A DNA stretch of 64,000 bases, taken from Silene latifolia. Taxonomy: Eukaryota > Streptophyta > Magnoliopsida > Caryophyllales > Caryophyllaceae. Each line of letters opens with the position of its first letter. The stretch's first letter is position 1. Below, piece by piece: positions 1 to 15,430 of this stretch. A program made the position numbers and the translations under genes. The notes beneath the pieces were generated by a model. It was not told the origin of the DNA. It did no database searches and saw only the letters and a program-made list of their open reading frames with translations. The DNA lies in the NCBI RefSeq assembly GCF_048544455.1, contig NC_133538.1, positions 42,313,969-42,377,968 on the forward strand. The letters are read 5' to 3'.

Positions 1-1037
1 TCTCACATGAGTGCAATGATGCTTACTCGAAAAATCACACGGCTAGGCTACTACTGGACCACCATGGAAGCTGACTGCCGTAACTACGTCAAACATTGCT
101 ACAATTGCCAAATATTCGCCAACATAAAACACACATACCACCATCCCTTTTATACGCCATGGCGTCACCCTGGCCTTTCTCAACCTGGGGCATCGACATC
201 ATCGGGAAAGTCAACCCGGTAGGCACCAAGGGGCATTGCTTCGTCCTCGTCGCCATCGACTACTTCACCAAATGGGTGGAAGCACAGTCATATGCAGTCT
301 TGACCGCCAAACAAGTGGCCAAGTTCATTCAAAATAACATCATCTGCCGGTATGGGGTACCCCCTGAGATCATCAGCGATCAAGGCTCTCACTTCCGGGC
401 GGAAACTCAAGCTTTGCTGGACAAATACAAGATCAAACGACATCGATCATCCCCCTACCGTCCCCAAACAAACGGAGTAGTGGAGGCAGCGAACAAAACT
501 CTTGTCACCATTATCAATAAAATGCAAGACAATTACCGCGATTGGCCGAGCATACTCCCATTCGCACTCTGGGGATACCGAACATCCATTCGAACACCGA
601 CAGGCGCCACACCCTTCTACCTAGCATACGTTATGGAGGCGGTTTAATCGGTAGAGTTAGAGGTCCCTTCTCTACGCATCCTACTGGAGAGTCAAGTCCC
701 TGAGGCGGAATGGACCCGTCAAAGGTACGAGCAACTCACTCTTCTAGACGAACGACGACTCAGCGCCTTGCACAACGTCCAACTATACCAACGACGTATA
801 CAACGGGCATTCAAGAAGAAGGTTAAACCCAGTAACATCCAGGGAGGCGACTTGGTCTCAAGTCAGTTCGAGCACCATTACCCGTCGATCTGAGGGGGAA
901 ATTCAAACCTAACTGGGCCGGGCCATACCTGGTCAAGAAAATACTTTCGGGGGGGCGCTGTGAGACTGAGTGACCTAGATGGGGAGGACTTTACAAACCC
1001 GACCAACCTAGACCAACTCAAGAAATACTACCCTTGA
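1..1037 (+). pseudogene. Tat1 integrase, C-terminal remnant (broken)
   Basis: This is part of the pol polyprotein. Integrase joins element cDNA to chromosomal DNA in the nucleus. The zinc-binding end is visible at about 55-115 (GYYWTTMEAD, then CYNC). The catalytic core follows in another frame: WGIDIIGKV has the first Asp, IISDQGSHF the second and GVVEAANK the Glu. The frame changes near 165-180. An in-frame TAA at 645-647 stops the core. The C-terminal region is still recognisable after it and ends with a QLKKYYP-like tail before a TGA at 1035-1037. The core triad is present, but the gene cannot make a whole protein. The N-terminus lies off the window. Confidence 0.85.
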
Positions 1038-1242
1038 ACAATAACAACCAAAGATCATAAGCTTAGTTTTACGACTAGCAACAAACTCAACCCCTTTTCA
1101 AGTCAAGTTCCTCAACGTGTTCTGATTTGAAATTGCATGTTTTATCGAGTCTAAGCCGCGGCCCCTTGCCCGTTTCGAATGTCCTTTGACCTGTCAAAGG
1201 CAACATCCATTTGCACTAAAATAAAAACCCCTGAACTATGAG

Positions 1243-1420
1243 CATGGTTTGATTTCACCTCTTCAAGTGGATACATAGGCAGTCCCTCTTATGCCTGAGG
1301 GATACAACCACAAAACCCAATCAAATCCTACAAAACATTTCGAACTACGATCATGGTTTGATTTCACCTCTTCAGGTGAATACGTAGGCAGTCCTTTCTT
1401 ACACAAGAAGGATACAACCA
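1243..1420. repeat. Two diverged copies of a ~70-bp module downstream of integrase
   Basis: The block at 1243-1311 recurs at 1351-1420. Both share catggtttgatttcacctc, then an A-T-rich stretch, taggcagtcc and gatacaacca. The spacing is about 108 bp. The rest of 1038-2013 shows no convincing coding sequence. It is the non-coding tract between the Tat1 integrase and the end of the opposite-strand accessory ORF. Confidence 0.6.
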
Positions 1421-2013
1421 TCCCCACAATTAAGTACAACCATCCCCATAATAAAAAAAAAAACATCACCCACAACATTACCTTTTCTCCACAAAATACA
1501 AAATAAGCCTTTCTCCCTTCCTCACAAAATACCACTTTCCCAAGTGCAAATGTTTAGGACGATTCGAATCGAATCACCTTTACAAAATGGATGGAAGAAA
1601 CAAGCGTTCATAATGTTCGACACGGGCAATCCTCTTATTTAACTAATAATGGGAGGGATTACACTTCCAACAACAAATAAAACTCGACGAGTCTACAACT
1701 TGCCGAACCTAAGGTGTCAACACATAATAAAACTAGAACAAAACACACAATAACTAGCTAGTACAACAAAATAAAAACTCACAACAATAATACAACATAA
1801 TAATAAAATGGGTAATGGAGGTTTTCACTCTTCCATTCTACCCTTACCTTTTCCCTCTGGGTACATCTCCCCCTCGTTCTTCTTGTTGGCCCGCCTAGTA
1901 TGGACTTCCTCCTCGGAACGGATCCTCAACGGATCTAAGACGGCGACGACCTCCAGTCTAGCACAAAACCCCGTGTTCGACTCAAAAAGAGCCAATGCAC
2001 GGCCCACCAAATT

Positions 2014-4554
2014 CTAAGGGCCGAAACTGTTGGGAAATGTGTCCTCAACAATAGTGCGATTACATGATTTAAATATCATTATTAAATCTCATTTTAAGAA
2101 TACATGTGGGATGTAATATTTTACTATCAACTGGTCCACACATATCGGTAATGATTGGCCGACTAGAGTTTGACATTATTGTCGTGCGACGGTGGTGATC
2201 TATTGATCCCCTTAGGTCATACCTATAGGGAAATACTCTTAATTGATTATTTAATTAATCGTATACCGATCGAGTTAATTAAATTGCTTAAAATTGACGG
2301 ATGATTTTGTGAGTATAATTTACGTATCTTATTGTAAATATGATTAAATGAGACACGGTCTAAGTAATCGAATTGTTTTATTACTTAGATGAAATCATTG
2401 TTTACAGAAACAATTGAAACGGAATGAATAAATTATTATAAATACCGAATGTTGTAATTTATAATTTGGAAACATTTTGGCACGAGTAATTACGAATTAC
2501 TAGTCAATTTTGTAAATGACATATTTTATGAGTATGTTGATTTTTAATATGTTAAAAATACATTACATTGTGACATGTCATGTAACATGTTACATGTGAC
2601 AAAATTGACAAATGACAAAATAAAATGGACCATCCATTTTATTATGAAAGTGCCGAAATTAGAGGGAGTGTTGGGTTAATATTGTGTTTTCATATTAGTG
2701 GAAAACATAATTATTAAAGACTACCTACTAGCCTTGCAAGCCTAAGCTTTTGAGAAGAGCAAAAACAAAAGGCATTGGGCATACTACCCAATGCTCTTTT
2801 TCGGCCACCCACAAGAAAGAGAGAAGAGCTTTTCTCTTTTAAATTATTATTCATTCTTCCCATCTAATTTTCTAGAGTAAGAAAATGCAATAAAAACTCT
2901 CTACAATTTATGATAATTCTAGAGAAATAAACTCACATATACTCCCTCTTGACCGAGATTTTCAAGAGTAAAATGCAATTTATTTGTGTCAATTTTATAG
3001 TAAAACTAATATTATTACTAGATCTAAATAATATTAGTTATTAAGAGATTTCCTTGGGTATATGCTTTTGGGAGGGATTCTATACTTGAATCCTTGTTCT
3101 TCCATTTGGAGAGCTCAAGAACAAGTGAGTAGGTGAACTCACTTGTGCCCATAAATCAGAAAATCACAATGTAAGATGATGGTTTCTTCTCTATATTTTA
3201 TATTGTTTGCACGCATAAGATCGCTTGTTAATTTTATGACAAATTAAATTAAAGCATATATGAATATGTTGAGTATATAGATCTACTTTTCCTTCAGAAA
3301 CTTCTCCTCTTTGGTGGCCTCATCACATCGGGGGTAGCTCCATCAACATACTCTTCAAAGAAGGCATGGTTGGCCTTGCCAACCTCTCGGTACTTCAAGT
3401 CGACAACCTCGTCCTTACGGAATTTAGACCTCTCTTCCAAGGACGAAGCACGTGACCACTTGACATAATCGGGAGTCACCCATGTCGTGGCAACGGGGTT
3501 TGGTACCTCCCAAAGCGGCCGAGTGGCCCACCATTTTTCGAAGGCCTCCACAAGCTCGGAGTTCCGGAAAAGATTCTCTCGGACAAGAGTATCTTGAGCG
3601 GGCACCTTTTGTTGACGCGCCATTTGCCTCATGAGCCTTTCGGGATAAATGAAGGAAGCAACCTTCAAAACACCACCATCAAAGAACGAGGACTAGCACC
3701 CGAAGCAGGCAACCCCGTGAAGGACCTCAAGTGCCACCACGGCACCACCCAACGGATGTGAGGACCACCCTCCTCCGCGAATCTTGCGACCCAATAAGCC
3801 TCGGTAGAAGCAAAACTATCCGAGTACAACTTCTTCCTCATGGTAAGGTGACGGAAGGAATAAGAAGAAGAATCAACCGGAGGCTCCATATAACTTAGTC
3901 TCTCCAATATCCACACTTGAAGGATCCTTGGGGACCCAAATGAGGGAACTTCTCCACAAGAGCCTTCCTTGTCCAAAGCTTGGATGATCTTGCCAAGCAC
4001 CAACCATGATGGATATCTACCATGCTCCATTTGCTCAAGCACATGAATAGGGTCATGCTACCATAACATTTTGGCCCCTCCTTCTTCAAAACATCAACAA
4101 AGAGGTACACATGGACGAGGCAAAAGGCAAGAGCCCTTCTCCTAGACACTTCCGAGACATTGACATCTAATCGGTTTGAGAAGATGTTGATAAGAGCCAA
4201 CATATCCACACCATGTGGAGCAAGAAGGAAGTTGACTTGACTTGACGACAAACCCAACATGGAACGGAATTTCTCCTTGTAGCACAACCGAGTCGGAGGA
4301 AGCACCGGAACGCAACCCGGCCACCCACCAATGGCTCCAACTTCTTCGGCAAGAGGACAAATGTCGCCCTTCGGGAAAACGAAAAAATGGTGTTTCGAAT
4401 CCCAAAACCGAGAACATGCTTCAACAAATCAAGGTTGCACCTTCACTTGACGGAGCGCCAACAATTGACCAACTCCCATGCAAATGAGTAGTTACTTTTC
4501 GGGAGGTGACAAATCCCGGCACCATTGTCGCAATGCATTCTCGAAAGCATCCAT
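2014..4554 (-). pseudogene. Tat1 antisense accessory ORF, DUF7745 / plant-mobile-domain-like
   Basis: The function is unknown. Such ORFs are carried antisense by Tat elements. The chosen start is the ATG at 4552-4554 (MDAFENALRQW), just below a TATA box. Conserved pieces then run on: FVEACSRFWDSKHHFFVFP, GAIGGWPG, RRRALAFCLVHVYLFVDV, PSWLVLGKIIQALDKE, LQVWILERLSYMEPP, VPWWH and FIYPERLMRQMARQQ. These match, from memory, the DUF7745-type proteins annotated beside plant gypsy elements. Two in-frame stops fall near 4492 and about 4432. The frame shifts near 4045 and near 3665. The solo LTR splits the tail; the natural stop appears to be the TAG at 2014-2016. The gene is dead in this copy. Confidence 0.72.
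2028..3296 (+). mobile_element. Solo LTR, Copia-like (Angela-type suspected)
   Basis: This 1269-bp block begins TGTTGGGAAATG, ends CTTTTCCTTCA, and is flanked by a perfect 5-bp duplication gaaac (2023-2027 and 3297-3301). It has no internal domain, primer-binding site or second LTR, so it is a solo LTR left by LTR-LTR recombination. The TGTTGGGAA start and the internal layout resemble long plant Copia LTRs. That assignment, and the plus orientation, are inferences. It cuts the last codons of the minus-strand Tat1 accessory ORF. Confidence 0.85.
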
Positions 4555-4639
4555 GAAATATTTTTGTGGAAGAAGAAGAAGAAGTTTTGTAGAGAAGTTT
4601 TGTGTTTCGGATGATGAAACAATGAAGCGCAAACATCAC

Positions 4640-4647
4640 TATTTATA
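4640..4647 (-). promoter_or_regulatory. TATA box for the Tat1 antisense accessory ORF
   Basis: The minus strand reads GTATAAATAG here, about 86 bp upstream of the ATG at 4554. A start about 30 bp downstream would give a leader of roughly 55-60 nt. The same TATAAATAG motif precedes the accessory ORF of Tat2. Promoter function is inferred. Confidence 0.55.
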
Positions 4648-7204
4648 CAAAAATGATCAGCGCGTTTTTTCAGAAAAAGGGGAGAACCGGCTTCCATCGC
4701 CAGGCTGCTCGCGCCTCTTTGAACCTTCCCCAGGATTCCCGCTGTTGACTTGTCTCTTTCAACTTGTGTTTTCTCCTGACACCTCAAACCTCCCGCCAGG
4801 ACGCTCGCGCCTCTTTGGGATGATCCAGGACATTTTTGTGTTTCCTCGCACTCACATTTCCTTGTTTTCACGTTTTACGAAATCCGACACGGTTTTCATG
4901 ACGCAGCTTTAAACATACTGATTTTTTCTTTCTTTTTTTTAAGGGGGGGAAGGGCTACTCGCCCCGATCCGCGACGGATCGTTTCCATGTCAGTCGAAAT
5001 TCAGAAAATTTTTCGGTTTTTCGCAATTTTCTATCAAAATAAAAATCGAAAATTGATAACACGACGTCAATTTTCCTTAAAATTTCAAGCACTCACAAAT
5101 TCGAGTCTTGTCCTCAAAAATCAAATACACACGTAAAAATATTTTCTAAAATTCATTCCCCGACGGTTTGAGTTTGAATTTTTCGAGTCGCAAATCAATT
5201 TTGATAATTTCCGATGCAATTTAATTCAAGACACGAGTTAATTGCTCAATTTTCAAATTAATTCCTTTTATCCAAACGTGACGACTTGTCGCGGAATTTT
5301 CAAATTTCAACTCAATTTTAACTTCAAGTCATCTTGGTTAATTTTGTTTTCAATCAAATGCTTTTGACGTGTTTACGTTTATGCATATGTGCTACCTGTT
5401 GCCTGTTTTCTACACTAACGATGCAACAACTAGTGGGAAACAAAAAGGAGAATCAACAGCCGACATCGCTCCTCCGAAACACAACATAAAAAAGCCAAAA
5501 AATCACAAAATGAGCTACAATCCAAAAACACATATATACAAACCGCCTCACGCAAAATACATCGACACGCGTTTGATACGAACAACTGGCTGTACAAAAA
5601 GGATCCAGTACAGACATCTATCATACAGACACTGGCCTAAAACAACTATCTATCATACAGACACTGGCGTAAGACAACGAACTGGGGGCTACCCGCCACC
5701 CACCGAACTAAGCACTCCCTACCCTTCCAATCAAGAAAGAAATGGAGCAACATAAGAGATAGATGAGCAACAACGGAAGCAGAGTCGATTACCATTATGG
5801 TAATACCTCGTTCCTGCTCCACGACAAAAATGAAGATAGTGTCTTGCAGACTTCGGATGGTAAGGAGGTCAAGAACCCTGATGCGATGCACGACCCCGGT
5901 GCTGACCCCCAATCATCAGCTATCCTGTCTATGAGCCACAATGAAAAGGATAAGCCAACCACATCAGCCGCCTCTCCTCCTCTACGAAAGCATCCTCCAC
6001 CACCGCCTCAAATCCGGCAGCCTCCTCTGGGATCCTCCTCCTCCTCCAGTACCTCAACAACGGACCGCATAGGTCCCAAATGGTACCCTTCGATCAAAAG
6101 AATAAACAAAAAACGTCAGCCGAAATTTCGGCATTACGACGGCATAAATGGACAAGTCCAAAAAAAAAACACAACCTGCAAAGCAAAACAAGGGCAATCC
6201 CGCCCGAATCCAACCAAACAAAACCATTCACAAAAAAAAACGAAAAACGCAAAAAAAAAAATGACTCACCCATCTTTTCAAGCAAAAGACGAGTCAAAAC
6301 TATCACAAAAAAAGCGGCATTTCAAGACCCATACAAGGTCCGCCGACAAGCTAAAAATACATTCCCAATGCAATGGGAAATTTTTCTACGGCTCGAAAAG
6401 GCAATTCATACGCCAATTTGAGCACAAGCCGGTCAAAATTCAAAAACGACCGCAAAAAGGGCAAACGTGATTTTATCACGCCTCAAGGCGACCTAAACTA
6501 CCAATAAGGTCCATTTCAAGGCAAACTGACTCAATTCAAGCTCAAACAGACGCTTATTTTGTCAGACATAAGACCGTCACAAAAGGCAAAAATTCCAATT
6601 TTGCCCACAATACCCAACAAAGGTCCGCAATGGCAAAAACGATCTTTCCCGACTACAATGCAACCTAGTGGGACCCATTATCCAAGCAAATAAACTTGGC
6701 ATTGTGAAATGAGACGGTTTCTCACCTCACTCACGTTTTTCGAGCATAGGGAGCGGGAACGGGGACCAAAATGCAAACTAAAAGCACCCCTATACTCCTA
6801 AACAGGCTTCTAACCTAATGCAATCGTCAATTTCACTCGAAATGGGCTCAATCAAAAACGCCCAAATCGATTTTCTAGGGTAAAGGACCGCCCTAATTCA
6901 ATTAAGCCAAAAGAACAACATAAAACAAATGGATTCGAGAGGAAATGCATACCATGAGACGACATTATTGTTGATGGCACGAATGGAAGCTAGCAAAAGT
7001 CCAACAATGGCGATTTTCTGCGGGTTTTTATGTCGAAGGTTGAAGATGAATGAGGAATGACGAGAAGCCAAACCCCGCGTCTTTTTACAGAAAAAAGGGA
7101 AGCCCCTTTGGTTCGCCAGGTGGCTTGCGCCTCAATCAGGCGTCCCTTACTCTTTCAGCGAATTTTGGGCTTTGACCCAATTTTCACATAACAAACATCA
7201 AATT
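4648..7204. other. Tat1 non-coding interior, no gene recognised
   Basis: This tract lies upstream of the antisense ORF. It contains three copies of a GC-rich motif around GCTCGCGCCTC (4707, 4803, 7122). It also has a direct repeat with unit atctatcatacagacactgg (5615 and 5648, spacing 33 bp) and lysine-rich open stretches around 5760-6470. Those stretches arise from A-rich sequence and show no domain. I see no reliable gene. Confidence 0.6.
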
Positions 7205-7634
7205 TTCATTGACGATATCAAAAATCGTCATTCTCTCAGAGACAAAAACAAATAGTGAAAATTTAACTTCGCTATTTTCGAAAATTTCAAACAAAAGGCG
7301 ATCAAAACCGCCAATTTCAAAAATAATAGTGAAAATTCAAAATTCACTGTTTTCTTCAATTTTCAAAAATAATAGTGAAAATTCAAAATTCACTATTTCT
7401 TCAAATTTCAAACGACGACAATTAAAACCGTCATTCCCAAAATAATGGTTGAAATTAAATTCCACTATTTTCACCACATACGTCAACGACGGCACATAAA
7501 CCGGCACTTCAAATAATAGTGAAGATTCCAAATTCACTATTTCATCAAATGTCAACGGCAGCACATAAACCGTCACTTCAATCAATAGTGAAGATTCCAA
7601 ATTCACTATTTCCGTCAGATGTCAACGGCGGCAC
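7205..7634. repeat. ~70-bp hairpin-type tandem repeat, left half
   Basis: About six diverged units are present. Each carries an imperfect inverted repeat of the form aatagtgaa...ttcactatt, followed by a linker such as gtcaacggcggcacataaa. Units are visible near 7250, 7325, 7370, 7441, 7511 and 7582. LARD-A interrupts the array at 7635, and it resumes at 23669. Confidence 0.75.
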
Positions 7635-9271
<1,637 letters not shown>

Positions 9272-10916
9272 GTCTTTTCCCCTTAAAATGAACTTCGTCC
9301 CGAAGTTCGCCCACAACTGTCACAACAACGGTTATATACAACCACACAACTGAACCTCCTTCCCAACTTATGATCATTGCAACAATATCAATTTACTTAA
9401 TTATTATCGAATCATATCGTACTTATCAAAAAGATGTCTCAACAATAATTCAAAATATTTGTAGTATCACATTCTATCCCTCTAAGAATAAACTTCGTCC
9501 TCGAAGTTCGAGATATCAAACAATGGAAATAATAAAACTACTTATGATAACACCACAAGAATATGAAATACACCTTGTAATGAAAACATGTGAATAGATA
9601 TCAACAGTATGTGTAAAACAACTACTATTATCTTAACATCGATTAATGGGTAGTTAGATAGCAACAATATATGAATTAATAACTTTTTTTTTTTTTTTTT
9701 TACTTGTGCGGTTATTTCTCACTAACGAAGTCTGATTTGAACATTATTGCAATTAATGTAATTATATACTGTATATAGGTTTAGGACAACACATTCCGCA
9801 TATCACTAGACATGTCATTCTACTTCACATAATTTACAACATCAAAATATCAATGTGCCAAAGATAAGAACAAAACTTACATTTTTTTTTCAAGGCTAAT
9901 TAAGAAAACATGTTACATCTTCTAAAAATCATTAATAAATAATAACATAATTACTTCTTGGGAATTTATACTTTTTAGAAAACACATAGAGTTAACAATA
10001 CATGAGAGAAAGAATTAAGTCAAAAACTCATAAGGCCAATTTATAATGCATTTTACAAATTATTTGATCGAAACAGAAATTTTAAAGCAACTTGTCAGAA
10101 CTTAGGTCAATTTATAAAAATCACTATTAATTGTCAGAATTTTAAATTGAGACGTAGCTTATCAATTTGAAAACTTACATGAGTCTATTAAACGGTGGAG
10201 TTGGAATTATAATAAATCATTAAGTATTTTTTAAATGGCAAATTTTACAAAAACAGTGAACGGAAATACAACTCTACAGGAATATTCTGACCATTGTCCA
10301 CTAAAATATTTATTTCTCCTAAACCATATATCATTTGAACATGAGACCAGTGGCATATGAAAGCTAACTCACAAAGGTATCACACATAAAAATCTCCTAA
10401 AATAATTTTAAACAGGCAGTAAATGGCAGCCAAAACAATCAAGGGTAAAAATCTTGTAAAATCAACCAAAATCGCATTCTTCACAATTCCACGCATTTTC
10501 CCGTAACACTTCCCATATTAATCATACTCACACCTCCCAAACACATGCCAACATACTTATCTCATAATCACATTTATATATCAATGCTTAAAACAATATC
10601 TTATCCCCTCTCCCTAAAGACAAGGTTACGACCCCGTAACCGCATTCATCAATGAAACAATATTCCAACAAGGCAACCAAAACTCTTAAGGCAAATAAAC
10701 GGTTTGTCATTTTAAATATCCCCACACTCTCAAGTATTCTCGTAGGGTTCCTGGTTCAAAACTGAGAGGGCCATGGTACGAATTAAGGGATCCTTCTTAA
10801 CCGCACTAAGAGGGGCACCTAACAGTTTCTACCCGGGGTTCATTTTATTTAGACACATCCTAAGTTCATTTTATTCATTGGTTAGGCCTGAGGATCGTTT
10901 TGCTCTGATACCACTT
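9272..10916 (-). other. LARD-A interior, non-coding, with purine tract
   Basis: No gag, protease or polymerase motif is seen on either strand. On the minus strand AAGGGGAAAAGAC (plus 9272-9284) directly precedes the 3' LTR and serves as the polypurine tract. A phrase near aacttcgtcccgaagttcgcc at the left end is repeated in variant form near 9489. The rest is AT-rich with homopolymer runs. Confidence 0.75.
10896..10913 (-). promoter_or_regulatory. LARD-A primer-binding site, initiator Met tRNA type
   Basis: The minus strand reads TGGTATCAGAGCAAAACG, three bases after the end of the 5' LTR. The first 12 bases are the standard complement of the plant initiator Met tRNA 3' end. Confidence 0.88.
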
Positions 10917-12183
10917 TGTAACACCCCCATTTATTCAGGAGCCTTAAGCTAGACATTCCTAAATAAATAAGACTGTTACCATCTCGGTTTTCCCGAGGTA
11001 GTGAATAACAAAGTCCAACTCACCAAAGTACCTTAAATTAAAATTTAATAATTACATGTTTATTACAACGTAACCCACAAAAACTTAATATAAAACAATT
11101 ACAATTCGCAGCGGAAATAAATAAAGTGATATAATTATTCTATGTGATCTAGACTTCAACTATGGTCCTAGTCAAGCTCTCATCCAATGCTCCCAAGTCA
11201 GCTAATCTTTAGTACCTGTCAAATCTGCTCCCCATAAAACGGTTCACCGCAGGTGTTCATGAATACACTGTCAACCACGAGGTTGAGTAGGAATAACCAA
11301 CAATAAGTCAAAGTGAAATGATATGATATATAATGCCAATACAACTGAGCTCATTACCCGAAACACCCATTAATCCCGCCAATCCCTGGCCAGGGGTATC
11401 CATCATTCCAACCGAAGTTGAAATATCCATCATCCCAACCGAAGTTGAGGTATCCACCATCCCAGTATAAAACTGAGGTATCCAACAGTTTCGATATATA
11501 GCAATAACAATACAATAACAATAACCCATCTCAACACGAGGCTGAGGTATCCACTCAAAGATATGTAATACTAACAACAACCATAACTCGTCTCAGACCG
11601 AATCTGAGGTATCCAATAAACAATATGAATAAACCAATAACCAAAATATAATTCCATGACATGTAATTCACATCCGACAATTCATCCAATGGCAATTATC
11701 CACAAAGTTTCACAATTCCTCTTATCAAATAAATAGCAAGACAAGTTGAGTAGTTATCCTACCTGGCAAGCAATTCCACTCAAGCAATCCAAATAATGCA
11801 GCTACAAATACTCCTCCATAAACCAGTCACCTCGAGTTAATTGTTGATTTTGAGTCTCTTGTCACGCTTCCCTAGATCCCCAAATCTCTTTTCAAATTCC
11901 ATATTTTATTATGACAATTTAGATGTAATATTTTCCCTTTTATAAGACAAGTTAAGCTAATCCCTTCTCAATTTAGGAAATTCGTCTTTAAGGCAACTAT
12001 TTCTATTATTATTAAATCCCGATAACTTTCCCGGTCATCACACAAACCAAGGTAGTATGGCCGGCCCAAAGCTCTATGAGCACGGTCTATCTTATACATA
12101 TGATCCGATCCAATTCTCATCTTGCTTTATTATTTTATTATTTAATTTCGTCTCTATTTGCAATTACTATTATAAAATACAAC

Positions 12184-13217
<1,034 letters not shown>

Positions 13218-13219
13218 AT

Positions 13220-13237
13220 TGGCGCCGTCTGTGGGGA
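13220..13237 (+). promoter_or_regulatory. Tat2 primer-binding site
   Basis: TGGCGCCGTCTGTGGGGA lies two bases after the LTR. Its first nine bases fit the 3' end of Asp tRNA, but the remainder does not, so the exact primer tRNA is left open. The same start is common in plant gypsy elements. Confidence 0.75.
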
Positions 13238-13297
13238 TAGATACTAAAAGCTAGTCACCTACATAAAAAAAAAAAACTCATTCAGCAAGCTAAGAAG

Positions 13298-15043
13298 ATG
13301 TCAAAGCAACAAGAAACTGTGAGTGAAGGAATGGCATTCTACCAGGATGACACATTCCGTAATTCTGAGATCGGGCAGTCCCCCACCGGCCGAGTCACTG
13401 ACACGGCGTACGGGATGCCGAAAGAGCCAGAAACACCGCTGCCCACCGACCAAATCACTGTCATGGGACATGTGGTCGATGCGGCCAAATTAAAGCTATT
13501 CCTGGACCTGATGGGTAGCACGCCGATTACCCCTGTCACGACGACGGTGACATCAGCGCATCCACAGGTGACCAGGGCCCATAAAGTGACCCCGAACAAC
13601 TTGTCCGGGGCGATACAAGGAGCTGGGCATGCTAGAACGCCAGCAGAGCCCGTGGTGCCATTGGCAGACCTGAGTCCTTCCCCTACTCGGGGGAGGACAG
13701 CGTCGCCGCGCCAACAACGAGGCCAGCGCCGAAGGAATGAAAGAAGCCCGACTCACCAAAGTCGGACAACAAGCCCTTCCCGCCAGAGGGAGAGAAGCCG
13801 GACTAAGGTTGCGAGGAGCCGATCGCCGCGTGTCATTCGACACGTGGTCAGACAGCCCCTCAGTACCTATGTCCTAGAGATCCCTATGCCGACTAAGCTG
13901 AAGCTGCCGCCCTTATCATACAAAGGGGATAGCGACCCGACCGACCATACCGACCATACCGAGGCTTTCGAGTCGTACATGTCGGTATGGGAGCAGCCTG
14001 ATGAGGTGTGGTGCCGAGTCTTCCCAACGACCTTGCATGGGATGGCTCAGAGTTGGTACAAGGGGCTACCTAATGGTTCGGTATACTGTTATACCGACCT
14101 AAGAGACAATTTCATAGCCCAATATGCTTGCAACAAGAGAAGGGCCGTGGAAACATCAGATCTCCTAACTATCCGACAAGGGGAGGACGAGTCCCTCTGA
14201 AGCTACGTGAAAAGATTCAACGCTAAGGTTCAGCAGATCCGTGAGCTGAACACTGAACTGGCGGCCTTCGCGCTGATGAAAGGCCTTCCGAAAGGCGAGT
14301 TCAAAAACGAGATGATCAAGTGCGAAGACCTCAACCTAGACTCACTTGAAAAGATGGCCGACCAAGCCGTAAGGTGGAGGACTATCACAAAACCTAGTTA
14401 GGCCACGGTGAAGTGGGCACCCGAGAGAGAAGAGCCGCCGGGACAACATAGATGAAAGTCGCCGTGACGGGAATAGGTCACGGCTGAGAGATTTAATAGG
14501 AAACAAAGACTCGGCGAGCGTCGGGGGTTCGGGACCATACAACCGAGAAGCGGTACAGTAGTCTCACCCCCCAGGTCGCCTCTCCACCGAGAGTCTTTAC
14601 CCTAAGCAAGAATGAGGGATAGAAGTGGGCAAGGCCCCCAAGGCGAGGGGGACGGTGGCGCAAGCCAGTTTTGCGAGTACCACGGCCACACCAGCCACAA
14701 AACTGACAACTGTCGACACCTAAGGAACGCCATCGAGGAGCTAATCCGAAAGGAGAGCCTCAGTAAGTATGTAGCTGGAGGCCGGGGAACAAGCGCCGAC
14801 GGGGCGAATAGAAAATCAGTATTCCAACGGATGGGAGTGATCCAGGTTGTCATCGGGGGAAACGAGAACGGTGGGTCAGCTAATGGGCACAAACGACACC
14901 TAGATGAGTTATACCAAGCCATCAACTTTGTGCCCAAAACAGCGATCCCCGCTTCCACCATCCCCGATATAACCATTGGAAAGAAGGACTACGAGGGAGT
15001 CGTCACCCGCACAAATGACCCGCTTGTAGTCCACCGGATATAG
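13298..15043 (+). pseudogene. Tat2 gag (broken)
   Basis: This encoded the particle protein that packages element RNA. It starts at ATG 13298 (MSKQQETVSEG). An Arg/Ser-rich linker follows (about residues 140-190), then the capsid-type domain with MAQSWYKGLPNGS and TDLRDNFIAQYA. An in-frame TGA at 14198-14200 stands where relatives usually have an Arg codon before SYVKRFN, and the frame then stays open to 14401. After further shifts, 14612-15043 holds a cysteine/histidine motif CEYHGHTSHKTDNCRHLRNA, typical of Tat Gag. I see at least one nonsense change and two frameshifts. Confidence 0.85.
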
Positions 15044-15430
15044 CCAACCACTTGGTCAAAAGGTGCACGATTGACACGGGCGCCTACACGAACATCATGT
15101 TCGGGAGTGCTTTCTTAATCTCGGTCTGAAAATTGGAGACCCGAGCCCCGCACTAACCCGCTATCTGACTTCTCTGGGGCCGGCTGTACCCACAGGGTCA
15201 ATCAGACTGCCGGTGATGTTCGGCCAAGCGGACGCGGCTAAAAATGTTTTATCTGAGTTCGTGGTTATCGATGGTTCGTCTGCCTACAATGTTCTCATAG
15301 GCCGAGTCACTTTGAGCGAGGCCGATGCAGTGATGTCCATCCGGGCCACGACATTGATGTACGTCTCGGACCGGGGGAAGCACAAAAGCTCGTCTCAAAG
15401 GACGAGAAAGATGAAATAGTCAATATCCAA
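15044..15430 (+). pseudogene. Tat2 aspartic protease (broken)
   Basis: The protease matures the Gag-Pol polyprotein. The active-site signature CTIDTGAYTNIMF is encoded at about 15063-15101, in a different frame from the gag end. The C-terminal half with FVVIDGSSAYNVLIGR follows at 15213-15419. A frameshift near 15110 and the stop before 15431 separate it from RT. Confidence 0.75.

Noticed and set aside
4443..4912. Overlapping open frames of about 140 codons on both strands
   Set aside because: The minus-strand accessory ORF start and TATA box explain the region better; neither frame shows a known motif.
5763..6470. 235-codon lysine-rich open frame
   Set aside because: It comes from A-rich sequence with no domain, and an overlapping frame is equally open; not supported as a gene.
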